64,000 bases of DNA from contig NZ_JAUSXL010000002.1 of NCBI RefSeq assembly GCF_030815975.1, positions 744,001 through 808,000 of the forward strand, in the 5' to 3' direction. Position 1 is the first letter of the stretch; every line of letters starts with the position of its first letter. Below the pieces are notes generated by a model. It ran no database searches, was not told where the DNA came from, and saw only the letters and a list, made by a program, of their open reading frames with translations. The position numbers and the translations under genes were made by a program. Source of the DNA: Variovorax paradoxus (GTDB lineage Bacteria > Pseudomonadota > Gammaproteobacteria > Burkholderiales > Burkholderiaceae_C). Of the stretch, positions 50,494 through 59,899 are shown piece after piece.

Positions 50494-51255
50494 ATGAAAA
50501 TCGCTTCTTCCCTCGCAGCCTTCGTGCTGGCCACGCTCACCATGGCCTTCGGCGGCCAGGCCTCGGCCCAGACGGTGCTCAAGGTCGGCTCCACGCCCAC
50601 CGGCAATCCGTTCACCTTTCTCGACACCAAGACCAACACCATCGACGGCATCATGGCGGACATCGTCAAGGCCGTCGGCAAGACCTCGGGCTTCGAGGTG
50701 CAGATCGAGCCGATGCAGTTCTCGGCGCTGATCGGCTCGCTCACCTCCAAGCGCATCGACCTGATCTCGGCCGCGATGTTCATCACGCCGGTGCGCCAGG
50801 AGGTGGTGGACTTCTCGCAACCGATCTACAGCTACGGCGAAGGCATCGTGGTGCCCGTGAAGGACACCACCGCCTACCGCAGCTTCGCCGAGTTCAAGGG
50901 CAAGCGCGTGGGCGTGCAGGTGGGCACCGCCTTCGTCGAGCCGCTGCAGAAACTCGGCATCTTCAGCGAGGTCAAGCTCTACGACACCACCGCCGACCTG
51001 ATGCGCGACGCCAATGCCGGGCGCATCGACGCGGGCGTGCTCGACTACCCCATCGCCGCCTACGCGATCTCCAAGAGCGTGTTTCCCAACCTGCGCATGG
51101 TCACGACCTACCAGCCCACCATGGTCAACAGCATCGGCATCGCCACGCGCAAGGGCGACACCGAAACCATGGGCAAGGTGAATGCGGCGCTCACCAAGCT
51201 CAAGGCCGACGGCAGCATCGACGCGATCCTCAAGAAGTGGGGCCTCAACAGCTGA
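50494..51255 (+). CDS. Polar amino-acid ABC transporter, periplasmic binding protein
   Basis: 253 residues with a signal peptide ending in QASA. SBP family 3 features are VGSTPTGNPFTFLDTKTNTIDGIMADI, SKRIDLISAAMFITPVRQEVVDFS and GKRVGVQVGTAFVEPL. The ligand is probably an amino acid or a related amine. AAGAGGA precedes the ATG by eight bases. The permease gene starts 37 bases later. Confidence 0.92.
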   Translation: MKIASSLAAFVLATLTMAFGGQASAQTVLKVGSTPTGNPFTFLDTKTNTIDGIMADIVKAVGKTSGFEVQIEPMQFSALIGSLTSKRIDLISAAMFITPVRQEVVDFSQPIYSYGEGIVVPVKDTTAYRSFAEFKGKRVGVQVGTAFVEPLQKLGIFSEVKLYDTTADLMRDANAGRIDAGVLDYPIAAYAISKSVFPNLRMVTTYQPTMVNSIGIATRKGDTETMGKVNAALTKLKADGSIDAILKKWGLNS

Positions 51256-51292
51256 GCGGCACTCTTTGCCTGCCCACTGACAGACCCCACGC

Positions 51293-51943
51293 ATGAGCAC
51301 CTTCCTGCACAACGTCTGGGAGTTCATGCCGATCCTGCTCCAGGGCGCCAAGCTCACGGTGCTGGTGACGCTGGGCTCGCTGGTCATCTCCACGCTGCTC
51401 GGCCTGGTCTGGGCCGCGATGCGGGTCTCGGGCATTCCGCTGCTCGCGAAGATCAGCGCGGGCGTGATCAACCTGCTGCGCGGCATTCCGATCATCGTGC
51501 TGCTGTTCTTCATCTACTTCGTGATGCCCGACTTCGGCGTCTCGCTGACGGCGCTGCAGGCGGGCATCCTGGGCCTGGGCATCGCCTACTCGGCCTACCA
51601 GTCGGAGAACTTCCGCGCTGGCATCGAGGCCGTGGACCACGGCCAGGTGGAAGCGGCGCAGGCCATGGGCATGAGCTGGCGGCTCACGATGCGGCGCGTG
51701 GTGCTGCCGCAGGCCTTTCGCATCACGCTGCCCTCCTACGGCAACATCATGATCATGATGCTCAAGGATTCATCGCAGGCCTCGACCATCACCGTGGCCG
51801 AGCTCGCGCTGCAGGGCAAGCTGATCGCCACCTCGACCTTCCAGAACGCCACCGTGTTCTCGCTGGTGGCGCTGCTCTACCTCATCATGTGCGTGCCGCT
51901 CATCCTGCTGGTGCGCCACTTCGAGAAGCGGGGCAGGAAATGA
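51293..51943 (+). CDS. Polar amino-acid ABC transporter, permease
   Basis: 216 residues with about five membrane helices of the HisM/GlnP family. [19 protein letters not shown] near the middle and the EAA loop [20 protein letters not shown] with [16 protein letters not shown] are diagnostic. A single permease gene suggests a homodimer. Its stop overlaps the ATPase ATG (51940-51943). Confidence 0.94.
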   Translation: MSTFLHNVWEFMPILLQGAKLTVLVTLGSLVISTLLGLVWAAMRVSGIPLLAKISAGVINLLRGIPIIVLLFFIYFVMPDFGVSLTALQAGILGLGIAYSAYQSENFRAGIEAVDHGQVEAAQAMGMSWRLTMRRVVLPQAFRITLPSYGNIMIMMLKDSSQASTITVAELALQGKLIATSTFQNATVFSLVALLYLIMCVPLILLVRHFEKRGRK

Positions 51944-52671
51944 TCGAGATCCGCGGCCTGCAGAAATCCTTCGGCAGCCACCATGTGCTCAAGGGCATCG
52001 ACGCCTCGATCTTGCAGGGCGAAGTGGTCTGCATCGTCGGGCCTTCGGGTTCGGGCAAGTCGACCATCCTGCGCTGCATCAACGGCCTCGAAAGCTACTC
52101 GGGCGGCAGCGTCGACATCGACGGCCTGCGCGTGGACCGGCAGCACGCGTCGATCAAGGCGATCCGCGCCGAGGTGGCGATGGTGTTCCAGCGCTTCAAC
52201 CTGTTCCCGCACCGCACCGTGCTCGAGAACGTGATCGAGGGGCCTGTGTATGTGAAGGGCGAAGACCGCGCCGCTGCCATCGTGCATGCGAAGGAGCTGC
52301 TCGCGAGCGTCGGCCTGGCCGACAAGGCCGCGGCGCATCCACCCGAACTCTCGGGCGGGCAGCAGCAGCGCGTGGCCATTGCGCGCGCGCTGGCCATGCG
52401 GCCCAAGGCCATCCTGTTCGATGAGCCCACCTCCGCGCTCGACCCCGAACTCGTCGGCGACGTGCTGCAGGTGATGCGCAAGCTCGCCGGCACCGGCATG
52501 ACGATGGTGGTGGTCACGCACGAGATGCAGTTCGCGCGCGAAGTGGCCGACCGCGTGATCTTCATCGACGGCGGCGTGATCGTCGAACAGGGCCCCGCCG
52601 CCGAGCTGCTCAACAACCCGCAGAACCCGCGCACACAGGACTTCCTGCGCCGCGTGCTTCATCCGCTCTGA
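51940..52671 (+). CDS. Polar amino-acid ABC transporter, ATP-binding protein
   Basis: 243 residues. Walker [11 protein letters not shown]-loop [10 protein letters not shown], signature [15 protein letters not shown], Walker [15 protein letters not shown] and H-loop [11 protein letters not shown] are all intact; the class is GlnQ/HisP. The start overlaps the permease stop as ATGA, with GGCAGGA before it. Confidence 0.96.
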   Translation: MIEIRGLQKSFGSHHVLKGIDASILQGEVVCIVGPSGSGKSTILRCINGLESYSGGSVDIDGLRVDRQHASIKAIRAEVAMVFQRFNLFPHRTVLENVIEGPVYVKGEDRAAAIVHAKELLASVGLADKAAAHPPELSGGQQQRVAIARALAMRPKAILFDEPTSALDPELVGDVLQVMRKLAGTGMTMVVVTHEMQFAREVADRVIFIDGGVIVEQGPAAELLNNPQNPRTQDFLRRVLHPL

Positions 52672-52684
52672 AGGGCTTTCATTC

Positions 52685-53989
52685 ATGCCGAACGCGTCGC
52701 AGGAATTCTTTCCACTCGCCCCGTCGCTCTGGGCCGCCACCGCGGCGCCCGCGCCGGCGACCACGCCGCTGGACACCGACGCGCAGGCCGACGTGATCGT
52801 GGTCGGCGCCGGCTACTGCGGCCTCAGCACGGCGCTGCACCTGGCCGAGCGCGGCGTGCGCGTGGTGGTGCTCGAAGCCAAAGAGATCGGCTTCGGCGGT
52901 TCGGGCCGCAACGGCGGCCAGGTCATCCCGGGCCTGAAGCACGACCCGAGCGAACTGCTGCGCATGTTCGGTCCCGAAGAAGGCCAGCGCCTGGTCGACT
53001 TTGCCAAGTGCACGGCCGACGCGGTGTTCGAGCTGATCGACAAGCACGCCATGAACGTGCCCCGCGCGCGCCAGGGCTGGATCCAGGGCGCGCACACGCC
53101 GGCCGCCTTGCTGCTGGCCGAGCGCCGCACGCGCGACTGGCAGGCGCAGGGCGTGGCCGCGCGCGAGCTCGACCGCAACGAAATCGCGCGCCTGCTGGGC
53201 ACCGACAAGTACTTCGGCGGCTGGCTCGATCCGCGCGGCGGCGGCGTGCAGCCGCTGAGCTACGCGCGCGAACTGGCGCGCGCGGCGCAGGCAGCCGGCG
53301 TGGTCATCCACACCGGCACGCCCGTGACGCAGCTCACCCAGGCCAATGGCAAGTGGCAGGCCGCCACCGCCCGCGGTGCTCGCGTGACCGCCGAACGCGT
53401 GGTGATGTGCACCAACGGCTACACCGACGGCCTGTGGCCGGGCCTGCGCAAGACCATCATCAACGCGAACTCGTTCCAGGTCGCGACCGAGCCATTGCCC
53501 GAGGCGGTGCGCAAGACCGTGCTGCCCGAAGGCCATGTCTCTTCCGACGCGCGCAACCTGCTGCTGTACTACCGCCTGGACCACGCCGGCCGCCTGCTGA
53601 TGGGCGGCCGCGGCACCTTCCGCGAACCCGACGCCGGTCAACCCGGCGACTGGTCGCACCTGGAGCACGTGGTCGCCAAGCTGTTCCCGCAGGCGGCCGG
53701 CGTGCCCATGGCCTACCGCTGGTGCGGCCACGTCGCGATCACGCGCGACTACCTGCCGCACCTGCACGAGCCCGCACCGGGCCTCCTGATCGACATCGGC
53801 TGCCAGGGCCGCGGCGTCGGCCTGCAGACGCGCATGGGCCAGGCGCTGGCGCAATACATCGCCACCGGCGACAGGAAGGCCCTGCCAGTGCAGCCATCGG
53901 ACATGCGTCCGTTCCCGCTCTATGGCCTGCGCCGCCTCTATGTCTCGGCCGTGATCGGCTGGTACCGCATGACGGACGGCGGCGTCTGA
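52685..53989 (+). CDS. FAD-dependent oxidoreductase, DAO family (PuuB-like)
   Basis: 434 residues. The dinucleotide loop VIVVGAGYCGLSTALHLAERG and GFGGSGRNGGQVIPGLKHD, where FAD is often covalently attached in relatives, point to the gamma-glutamylputrescine/amine oxidase branch; MTNGYT-like VVMCTNGYTDGLWPGL and RWCGHVAITRDYLPHL agree. It starts 13 bases after the ABC ATPase gene, so the imported compound is probably its substrate. Sarcosine- or glycine-type substrates cannot be excluded. Confidence 0.87.
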   Translation: MPNASQEFFPLAPSLWAATAAPAPATTPLDTDAQADVIVVGAGYCGLSTALHLAERGVRVVVLEAKEIGFGGSGRNGGQVIPGLKHDPSELLRMFGPEEGQRLVDFAKCTADAVFELIDKHAMNVPRARQGWIQGAHTPAALLLAERRTRDWQAQGVAARELDRNEIARLLGTDKYFGGWLDPRGGGVQPLSYARELARAAQAAGVVIHTGTPVTQLTQANGKWQAATARGARVTAERVVMCTNGYTDGLWPGLRKTIINANSFQVATEPLPEAVRKTVLPEGHVSSDARNLLLYYRLDHAGRLLMGGRGTFREPDAGQPGDWSHLEHVVAKLFPQAAGVPMAYRWCGHVAITRDYLPHLHEPAPGLLIDIGCQGRGVGLQTRMGQALAQYIATGDRKALPVQPSDMRPFPLYGLRRLYVSAVIGWYRMTDGGV

Positions 53990-53995
53990 GCCTTC

Positions 53996-56146
53996 TCAGA
54001 AGCGGTAGGCGCCGCTCAGGCCCACCGTCCAGCTGCGTCCCGGCGCCGGCTCGTAGTAGCGCGCATTGCCCTCGTTGACGATCACCGAGCCCACGTAGCG
54101 GCGGTCGAACAGGTTGTCGACGCGCGCAAAGGCGTTGAACTCCCAGCGCTCCCATTTCTTCAGATAGCCGGCGTACAGCGCAGCGACGGCATAGCCCGGC
54201 GCGCTGGCGGTATTGAGGTCGTTGGCCTGCATGCGCCCGAGCGCGCGCATCTCGACGCCGGCGCGCCAGCCTTCGGGCGGCACCCAGCCCAGCGATGCGA
54301 AGAGCGACTGCCGCGCAATGCCCGGAATGCGGTTGCCTGCCGCCACCGTGTTCGATGCCGCGCAGGGCGACGGCGAGCAGAAGGCATCGCGGTAGCGCGC
54401 GTCGAGCCAGGTGTAGGCCAGTTGCGTGCGCCAGTGATTCGCCGTCTCGTGCTGCCAGGCCAGTTCGAAGCCATCGCGCCGCGTGCGACCCGCGTTCTGG
54501 AAAGTGGCGCGCCCGCCGGTGTTGGTGTCGGTCACGATCTCGTCGCGCGTGCGGGTCTGGAACAGCGCCGCCGTCAGCAAACCTGCGCCCAACCGCGCCT
54601 TCGCGCCCAGTTCGACGCTGTCGTTGACCGAGGGCCGCAGCGCGAAGTTGAGCCCGCTGGCACCGCCCGCGCGGTACGAGAGTTCGTTGAGCGTGGGTGT
54701 TTCGAAGCCGCGGCCGATCGAGCCATACAGCGCGAGATCGGGCGTGGCCTGGTAGCGCAGCGAGGCCACGGGCAGCGTCTTGCTGTAGCGCGCGCTGCCG
54801 CTGTCGTCGCGGTTGGCGCCCACGATGTAGCGGTCCTGCGAATCGAAGTGCACGCTGCTTCGGCGCACGCCGGCCTCGAGCGTCCATTGCTCCGCAAGGC
54901 GCCAGGTAGCCTGGGCATAGGGGTCGAGGTTCCAGACCTCGTTGCGCTCGCTGCGCCGCAGGCGGCCTTGCACGCCCAGCACGGGCGCAGTCACGCGGCC
55001 AAGGTAGTTCTCGTAGCCGCGGCGCTGCTCGCGCAAGCTGTCGTAGCCCAGGCCCGCCACCAGTTCGAGCGGCCGGTCGGCCAATTGCAGCGCGGCCGTC
55101 CAGCGCAGATCGACCCCGCCGTACTGGCGCGTGAGGTCGATCACGCCGCCGGCATGCAGCGGGTTCTGCTGCGCCGAAGGCGGAATCGACTGGTACTGCA
55201 CGGTCTTGCGCTCGCCGCCATAGACCATGAGCCGCAGCGACTGCGCGGCACTTACCCGGCGCTCGTACAGCAGGCCCGCCTGGGTCTGCTCCACGGTCTT
55301 GCGGGTGTCGTACTGCGTGGCGAGCGCTGCGCTGCGCGGCGCCAGCGCGTACTGGTCGGCCATGAGGCCCAGCGGATCCTGCGCGCTGATGCGCACGCTG
55401 TTGAGCACCAGCGTGAGCTTGTCGCCGTTGTCCAGCGCGATGCCGAGCTTGCCGTTCGCAATGTCGCGCCGCGCCGCGCTGTGTTCGCGCCAGCCCTCGG
55501 TCCGGAAGCGGCTGGCATTCATCAGATAGTCGACCGCGCCCTGCGATCCGCTGGCCTGGAGCGACTGGCGCCAGGTACCGAAGCTGCCCGCGGCCGCCGA
55601 GTACGAAAGCCGCGGCGCCCCCTCGCCCGATGCGGTGAAGGCCTGCAGCACGCCGCCCGAAGAGTTGCCGTAGAGCGCCGAGAACGGGCCGCGCAGGATC
55701 TCGATGCGATCGAGCGAGCCGATGTCGATGTTGGAGGTCTGGCCCTGGCCGTCGGGCAGCGTGGCGGGAATGCCGTCGACGTACAGCCGCACGCCGCGCA
55801 CGCCAAAGGTGGAACGCGCGCCGAAGCCCCGGATCGACAGCTGCAGGTCTTGCGCGTAGTTCATGCGGTTCTGCACCTGGAGGCCCGGAACGCCGCCCAG
55901 GCTTTCGGAAAGATTGACCTGCAGCCGGCTGTCGCGCATCTCGGCGCCGTCGACACGGTCCACCGAACCCGGCACGTTGAACGGAGCGACCTCGCCGCGC
56001 GGCGTGGAGACGGTGACTGCGGGCAGGCTGCCGCGGTCGGCCTGCGGCGGGGCTTCCTGTTGCTGCGCCTGCACGGCAAGCGGCACTCCCAGCAGGAGCA
56101 GGCGGACAGCGGCGGTGGCGGCAGCGGAAAGTGCAGGCTTCTTCAT
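53996..56146 (-). CDS. TonB-dependent outer-membrane receptor
   Basis: 716 residues. The signal peptide ends in AVQA; a TonB-box-like region (PAVTVSTPR) leads to a plug domain (about 45-160; SIRGFGARSTFGVRGVRLYVDGIP, LRGPFSALYGNSSGGV) and a 22-strand barrel ending in the aromatic motif GLSGAYRF. The ligand is not evident; the neighbours suggest a ferric chelate. Cysteines in FCSPSPCAAS sit in an outer loop. No Fur-like site is seen directly upstream, so it may depend on the operon promoter at 59.7 kb or on its own. Confidence 0.92.
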   Translation of the reverse strand: MKKPALSAAATAAVRLLLLGVPLAVQAQQQEAPPQADRGSLPAVTVSTPRGEVAPFNVPGSVDRVDGAEMRDSRLQVNLSESLGGVPGLQVQNRMNYAQDLQLSIRGFGARSTFGVRGVRLYVDGIPATLPDGQGQTSNIDIGSLDRIEILRGPFSALYGNSSGGVLQAFTASGEGAPRLSYSAAAGSFGTWRQSLQASGSQGAVDYLMNASRFRTEGWREHSAARRDIANGKLGIALDNGDKLTLVLNSVRISAQDPLGLMADQYALAPRSAALATQYDTRKTVEQTQAGLLYERRVSAAQSLRLMVYGGERKTVQYQSIPPSAQQNPLHAGGVIDLTRQYGGVDLRWTAALQLADRPLELVAGLGYDSLREQRRGYENYLGRVTAPVLGVQGRLRRSERNEVWNLDPYAQATWRLAEQWTLEAGVRRSSVHFDSQDRYIVGANRDDSGSARYSKTLPVASLRYQATPDLALYGSIGRGFETPTLNELSYRAGGASGLNFALRPSVNDSVELGAKARLGAGLLTAALFQTRTRDEIVTDTNTGGRATFQNAGRTRRDGFELAWQHETANHWRTQLAYTWLDARYRDAFCSPSPCAASNTVAAGNRIPGIARQSLFASLGWVPPEGWRAGVEMRALGRMQANDLNTASAPGYAVAALYAGYLKKWERWEFNAFARVDNLFDRRYVGSVIVNEGNARYYEPAPGRSWTVGLSGAYRF

Positions 56147-56209
56147 TGCGCCGATTCTGCTTCGGCGCGCGCCCCTGCCCGTACTAGCAGGAACCCGATC
56201 GCTGCGGAA

Positions 56210-56392
56210 TCAGGTTTTTCTGCGCCATCCGTACCAGGCGCACACGGCAACGGGAATGCCCAGCGCGAACCAGGCCAGCATGTCTCCCACGCCGCCGTCG
56301 CTGAACAGCGCCGAGATCAGCCCGAAGGTGGTCAGCACGCCGAGCACGACCGGCCAGCCCCACATGTGCCAGAAGCTGTGGCGCGGCTTCAT
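56210..56392 (-). CDS. Small membrane protein linked to the PepSY gene
   Basis: 60 residues with two hydrophobic segments (VVLGVLTTFGLISALFS and MLAWFALGIPVAVCAWYGW) separated by a short acidic loop and ending in RRKT. Its ATG overlaps the PepSY-gene stop as ATGA, so it is almost certainly cotranslated. Short proteins starting KPRHSFWHMWGWP recur next to PepSY siderophore genes; the function is unknown. Confidence 0.75.
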   Translation of the reverse strand: MKPRHSFWHMWGWPVVLGVLTTFGLISALFSDGGVGDMLAWFALGIPVAVCAWYGWRRKT

Positions 56393-57582
56393 GCCTGCGC
56401 CTTCATGGCAGGCGCAGGTTCGGGCTGCTGCCCGCCATGCTGCGGCCTGTGCCCCGCCGGGGTGACCGGTGCGGCCGGGGCCGGCACGGTGTTGCCGCGC
56501 TTGAGCCACAGGTAAAGGCCGCTGCCCAGCACGATGATGGTCGCGATGTCGAGCAGCGCCCAGATGATCTGCATCGGCATGCCGCCGTAGTCGCCGAAGT
56601 GCAGCGGCTGCGAGACGAGCAGCGCCGTCAGGTACCAGGGCATCTTCGGCGACGCGGTCACCTGGGCCGTCTTGGCGTCGACCAGCACCGGCTGCAGCAG
56701 CTTCGAGGTGAAAGGCTCGTTGCCGCGCATGAAGAAGGTGGTGTGGTGCGGGCTCGAGAACGCCGTGCCGGGGAACGCGATGAAGGACAGCTTCATGTCG
56801 GGCGTCTGCTGGAGCGCAACCTCCATCGAGCGCTGCACCGATGCGCGCTGGGCCACGGGCACCGTCGGCTCGTTCTTGTAGGGCGCCAGAAGCGCGCTGA
56901 GCTGGTCGTACTGCCAGTACTTGATGACCAGGTCGGCCCAGGTGTTGATCATGCCGGTGGAGCCCACCACGAACAGCCACACCAGCGTAGCGATGCCCAG
57001 CAGGTTGTGCAGGTCGAGCCACTTCAGGCGCGGGCGCTTCTCGCGCCGCACGGTGCCGAAGTCGAGCTTGCGCATGAACGGCGCATAGAGCACCACGCCG
57101 GAGACGATGGCCACCAGCAGCAGCAAGCCCATGAAGCCCAGGAACAGCTTGCCCGCGAGTCCGGCAAACAGATCGACGTGCAGCTTGAGCATCACGTACA
57201 TGAAGCCTTCGTCGAACTTCGGCTGCGCAAGCACGGCCCCGGTGCGCGCGTCCACCACCACCGACTTGAAGTCATCGGTGGGTGAAGGCGTTGGCGTGAG
57301 CGTGACGAACCAGAGGCCGTCGTCGTCCTCCGGCTGCGAAACGAACTGCACCACGCGGTCCGGATGCTTCGCGCGCGCCGTTTCGAGCACCCGGTCCAGG
57401 CTCACGCGCGGCGTATTCGCGGGCATCTTGGGCGATTCGACCTCGGTGCCCAGCAGGTGGCCGATCTCGTGGTGAAAGATCAGCGGCAAGCCCGTGATGC
57501 ACAGCAGCAGCATGAACACGGTGCACACGAGGCTGCTCCACTTGTGCACCCAGGCCCAGGTCTTGATCTTTCGGCTGTTCAT
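56389..57582 (-). CDS. PepSY-associated membrane protein (ferric-siderophore reductase-like)
   Basis: 397 residues with four membrane helices in the PepSY_TM arrangement: helix 1 after WVHKWSSLVC, helix 2 with LFLGFMGLLLLVAIVSGVVL, helix 3 with LLGIATLVWLFVVGS, helix 4 with IIWALLDIATIIVLGSGLYLWL. Histidines in HKWSS, HHEIGH, KLHVDL and LDLHNLLG may bind haem. Relatives such as FoxB and PiuB help release iron from siderophores in the periplasm. It starts 30 bases after the upstream receptor gene. Confidence 0.88.
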   Translation of the reverse strand: MNSRKIKTWAWVHKWSSLVCTVFMLLLCITGLPLIFHHEIGHLLGTEVESPKMPANTPRVSLDRVLETARAKHPDRVVQFVSQPEDDDGLWFVTLTPTPSPTDDFKSVVVDARTGAVLAQPKFDEGFMYVMLKLHVDLFAGLAGKLFLGFMGLLLLVAIVSGVVLYAPFMRKLDFGTVRREKRPRLKWLDLHNLLGIATLVWLFVVGSTGMINTWADLVIKYWQYDQLSALLAPYKNEPTVPVAQRASVQRSMEVALQQTPDMKLSFIAFPGTAFSSPHHTTFFMRGNEPFTSKLLQPVLVDAKTAQVTASPKMPWYLTALLVSQPLHFGDYGGMPMQIIWALLDIATIIVLGSGLYLWLKRGNTVPAPAAPVTPAGHRPQHGGQQPEPAPAMKAQA

Positions 57583-57612
57583 GTCGTTGCTGCCCTCGTC
57601 GAAAGTGAGATA

Positions 57613-59715
57613 TTAAAAACGATAGGTCGCGCTGGCCACGACGTTGCGGCGCGAGCCGTACCAGCAGTCGCCGCGCGACAGGCAGGTGCTGAAATACGCC
57701 TTGTCCGTCACGTTGTTGATGTTGAGCGCATAGCGCCAGCGCGCGGTGTCGTAGGCGAACACGAGGTCGGCCAGCGCAATGCCCGGCACGCGCGGTCCCA
57801 CGCCGAATTGCAGATCGCGGAACGAGCTCATCACGCGCAGGCCGGCGCCGGCCGAGAAGCCGCTGACGCCGCCGATCGAGAAGCGGTACTTGGCCCAGAC
57901 GCTCGCCTGGTGCTTGGGCAGGCCTTCGATCTGCTCGTCGGCATCGGTGTAGTTGTAGTGCGCGATGAGGTCGAGGTTCGGGCCGATGGAACCCTTGGCC
58001 TCGAGTTCCACGCCCCGGGTCTTGGTCTTGCCGACTTGCGTGTACACATTCTGCGATGGCGAAGTGATCTGGTTCTTCTCGCGCAGATCGTAGACCGCTG
58101 CGCTGAACGCCAGTGCGCGGTCCTTCGGCTCATACTTCACGCCGGCTTCCCATTGCTCGCCGCGCAAAGGCGTGAAGATCTGCCCGTTGCGCGGCGACTG
58201 CGGCGTGAACGATTCGGTGTAGCTCAGATACGGCGACCAACCCGAGGGCATGGCGTACATCAGGCCGAAGCGCTTGGTGGTCGCGCTGCTCTTCTCCTCG
58301 TCGCTGCCTGCCGCGCTGGACACCGCCCTGTCGTGCCGCAGGCCCGCCACGAAGATCCAGTTGTCGAGCTTGATCTGGTCCTGCAGATAGACGCCGGTCT
58401 GGCGCTGGCGGGTGCGCGGCAGCGCCGTGCGCTCGGGCACATCGACATGGCCGTACACGGGCGCGTAGACGTCGATGGTGTCGAAGGTAAATCCGCCCCA
58501 CACGTTTTCGCGCTGCCTGGCGAAATCCGCCCCGACCAGCAGCGTGTGCTTCACGGCGCCGGTCTGGAAATGGCCCTCGACATGGTTGTCGAGCGTCTGC
58601 GTGCGGTTGCGCGTGAGGTAGCTGTCGTAGTAGCGGCCGAGCACGCGCTTGAAGACCGGATCGGTAGCGTCCCAGCTTTCGGCGCCGCCGAAGGCATTGC
58701 CATAGTGGTAGCGGTTGTCGTTCTCGTTTTGCGCGTAGCGGAAGTTCTGCCGCACGCTCCAGTTTTCGTTGAACTTGTGCTCGAACTGCCAGCCGAAGGT
58801 CTTGCGTTCGCTGTTGTAGTAGTCGAAGCCCGGCTCGCCGATGAAGCGGCTGGCGGGAATGCTGCCGTTCGGGTTCGGCAGCAGGGTGCCCTCCCACGGG
58901 AGGAACTGCGAACTGCTGCCGCTCTTGTCCTTTTGCCACAGCCCCTGCAAAGTGAGCGAGGTTGCCGCGTTGGGCCGCCAGGTCAGCGAAGGCGCAATGA
59001 CGCTGCGGTCGTCGGGCACATGGTCGACCTGCGTGTCCGACTTGCGCTGCAACGCGATCAACCGGTAGGACAGGCTGCCATCGGCATTCAGCGGACCCGT
59101 CAGGTCGGCCTGGACCTGCTTGCGGCCGAAGCTGCCGAACTGCACGCCCACTTCGCGCTGGGTTTCGTGCAATGGGCGCTTGCTGACCATGTTGACCACG
59201 CCCGCCGCCGTGCCCGCGCCGAACAGCATGCCCGCCGGGCCGCGCAGCACTTCGAGCCGCTCCAGCGTGTAGGGCTCGGTGCGCGTGGTGCTGGTGTAGT
59301 AGCCATAGGACTGGCGCAGGCCGTCCAGGTAGATGTCAGGCGTGGCGCCCCGGATGCGCACGGAGTCGGTCCGCGAATCGAGGCCATAGGCATCGGAGCG
59401 CACGCCGGCCGCATAGTTGAGCGCGTCCTGAAGATTGCCCGCACCCTGGTCCACCATCTGGTCGCGCGTGACCACCGTGACCGACTGGGGCGTTTCGGAC
59501 AGCGGCGTGTCGGTCTTGGTGGCGGTTGCGGCATTCCTGGCGCGGTAGCCGATCACCGGCGAAGTCGCGGTTTCGGCCTCGGCGCTTGCATCGACCTTCA
59601 CTTCCGGCAAGGCGCCGGGCGCCGTGGTCTGGGCCAGAACCTGGTGATGCACGTAAATCGCCATGCAGCCTGCCAGCACCGATGCGACCTTGCGCCCCGC
59701 CATGAACCTCTTCAT
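57613..59715 (-). CDS. TonB-dependent siderophore receptor (FhuA/FoxA type)
   Basis: 700 residues. Signal peptide ends in VLAQ; the plug has SETPQSVTVVTRDQMVDQGA, VRIRGATPDIYLDGLRQ and VLRGPAGMLFGAGTAAGVVNMVSKRP, the hallmark of hydroxamate-type siderophore receptors. The barrel ends in ASATYRF; a surface loop has a Cys pair (CLSRGDC). The ATG at 59715 has GGAGAAGG immediately before it. A Fur-box-like site lies 26-44 bases upstream, predicting iron repression of this gene and of the PepSY gene behind it. Confidence 0.94.
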   Translation of the reverse strand: MKRFMAGRKVASVLAGCMAIYVHHQVLAQTTAPGALPEVKVDASAEAETATSPVIGYRARNAATATKTDTPLSETPQSVTVVTRDQMVDQGAGNLQDALNYAAGVRSDAYGLDSRTDSVRIRGATPDIYLDGLRQSYGYYTSTTRTEPYTLERLEVLRGPAGMLFGAGTAAGVVNMVSKRPLHETQREVGVQFGSFGRKQVQADLTGPLNADGSLSYRLIALQRKSDTQVDHVPDDRSVIAPSLTWRPNAATSLTLQGLWQKDKSGSSSQFLPWEGTLLPNPNGSIPASRFIGEPGFDYYNSERKTFGWQFEHKFNENWSVRQNFRYAQNENDNRYHYGNAFGGAESWDATDPVFKRVLGRYYDSYLTRNRTQTLDNHVEGHFQTGAVKHTLLVGADFARQRENVWGGFTFDTIDVYAPVYGHVDVPERTALPRTRQRQTGVYLQDQIKLDNWIFVAGLRHDRAVSSAAGSDEEKSSATTKRFGLMYAMPSGWSPYLSYTESFTPQSPRNGQIFTPLRGEQWEAGVKYEPKDRALAFSAAVYDLREKNQITSPSQNVYTQVGKTKTRGVELEAKGSIGPNLDLIAHYNYTDADEQIEGLPKHQASVWAKYRFSIGGVSGFSAGAGLRVMSSFRDLQFGVGPRVPGIALADLVFAYDTARWRYALNINNVTDKAYFSTCLSRGDCWYGSRRNVVASATYRF

Positions 59716-59740
59716 TCCTTCTCCACTCCGAAACATTATT

Positions 59741-59759
59741 AAGAACGATTCGCATTCTA
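59741..59759 (-). promoter_or_regulatory. Putative Fur box
   Basis: The minus-strand 19-mer TAGAATGCGAATCGTTCTT matches the Fur consensus GATAATGATAATCATTATC at about 12 of 19 positions, including the central AATC. The AT-rich surroundings (TAATAAT downstream) are consistent with a promoter. Confidence 0.6.
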
Positions 59760-59899
59760 ATAGTTATAAAGTCTCATCTGTTCCGATTTCCCCGAATCGG
59801 CAAGGGGCGTTCGGGCAATGAATGCGCTGGGCGGCGGGGTGCGGCGCAAGGCAAAGCGGCTACGATCCCGGCCGCACGTCGTGTGCGTTCGCAGGCCCC

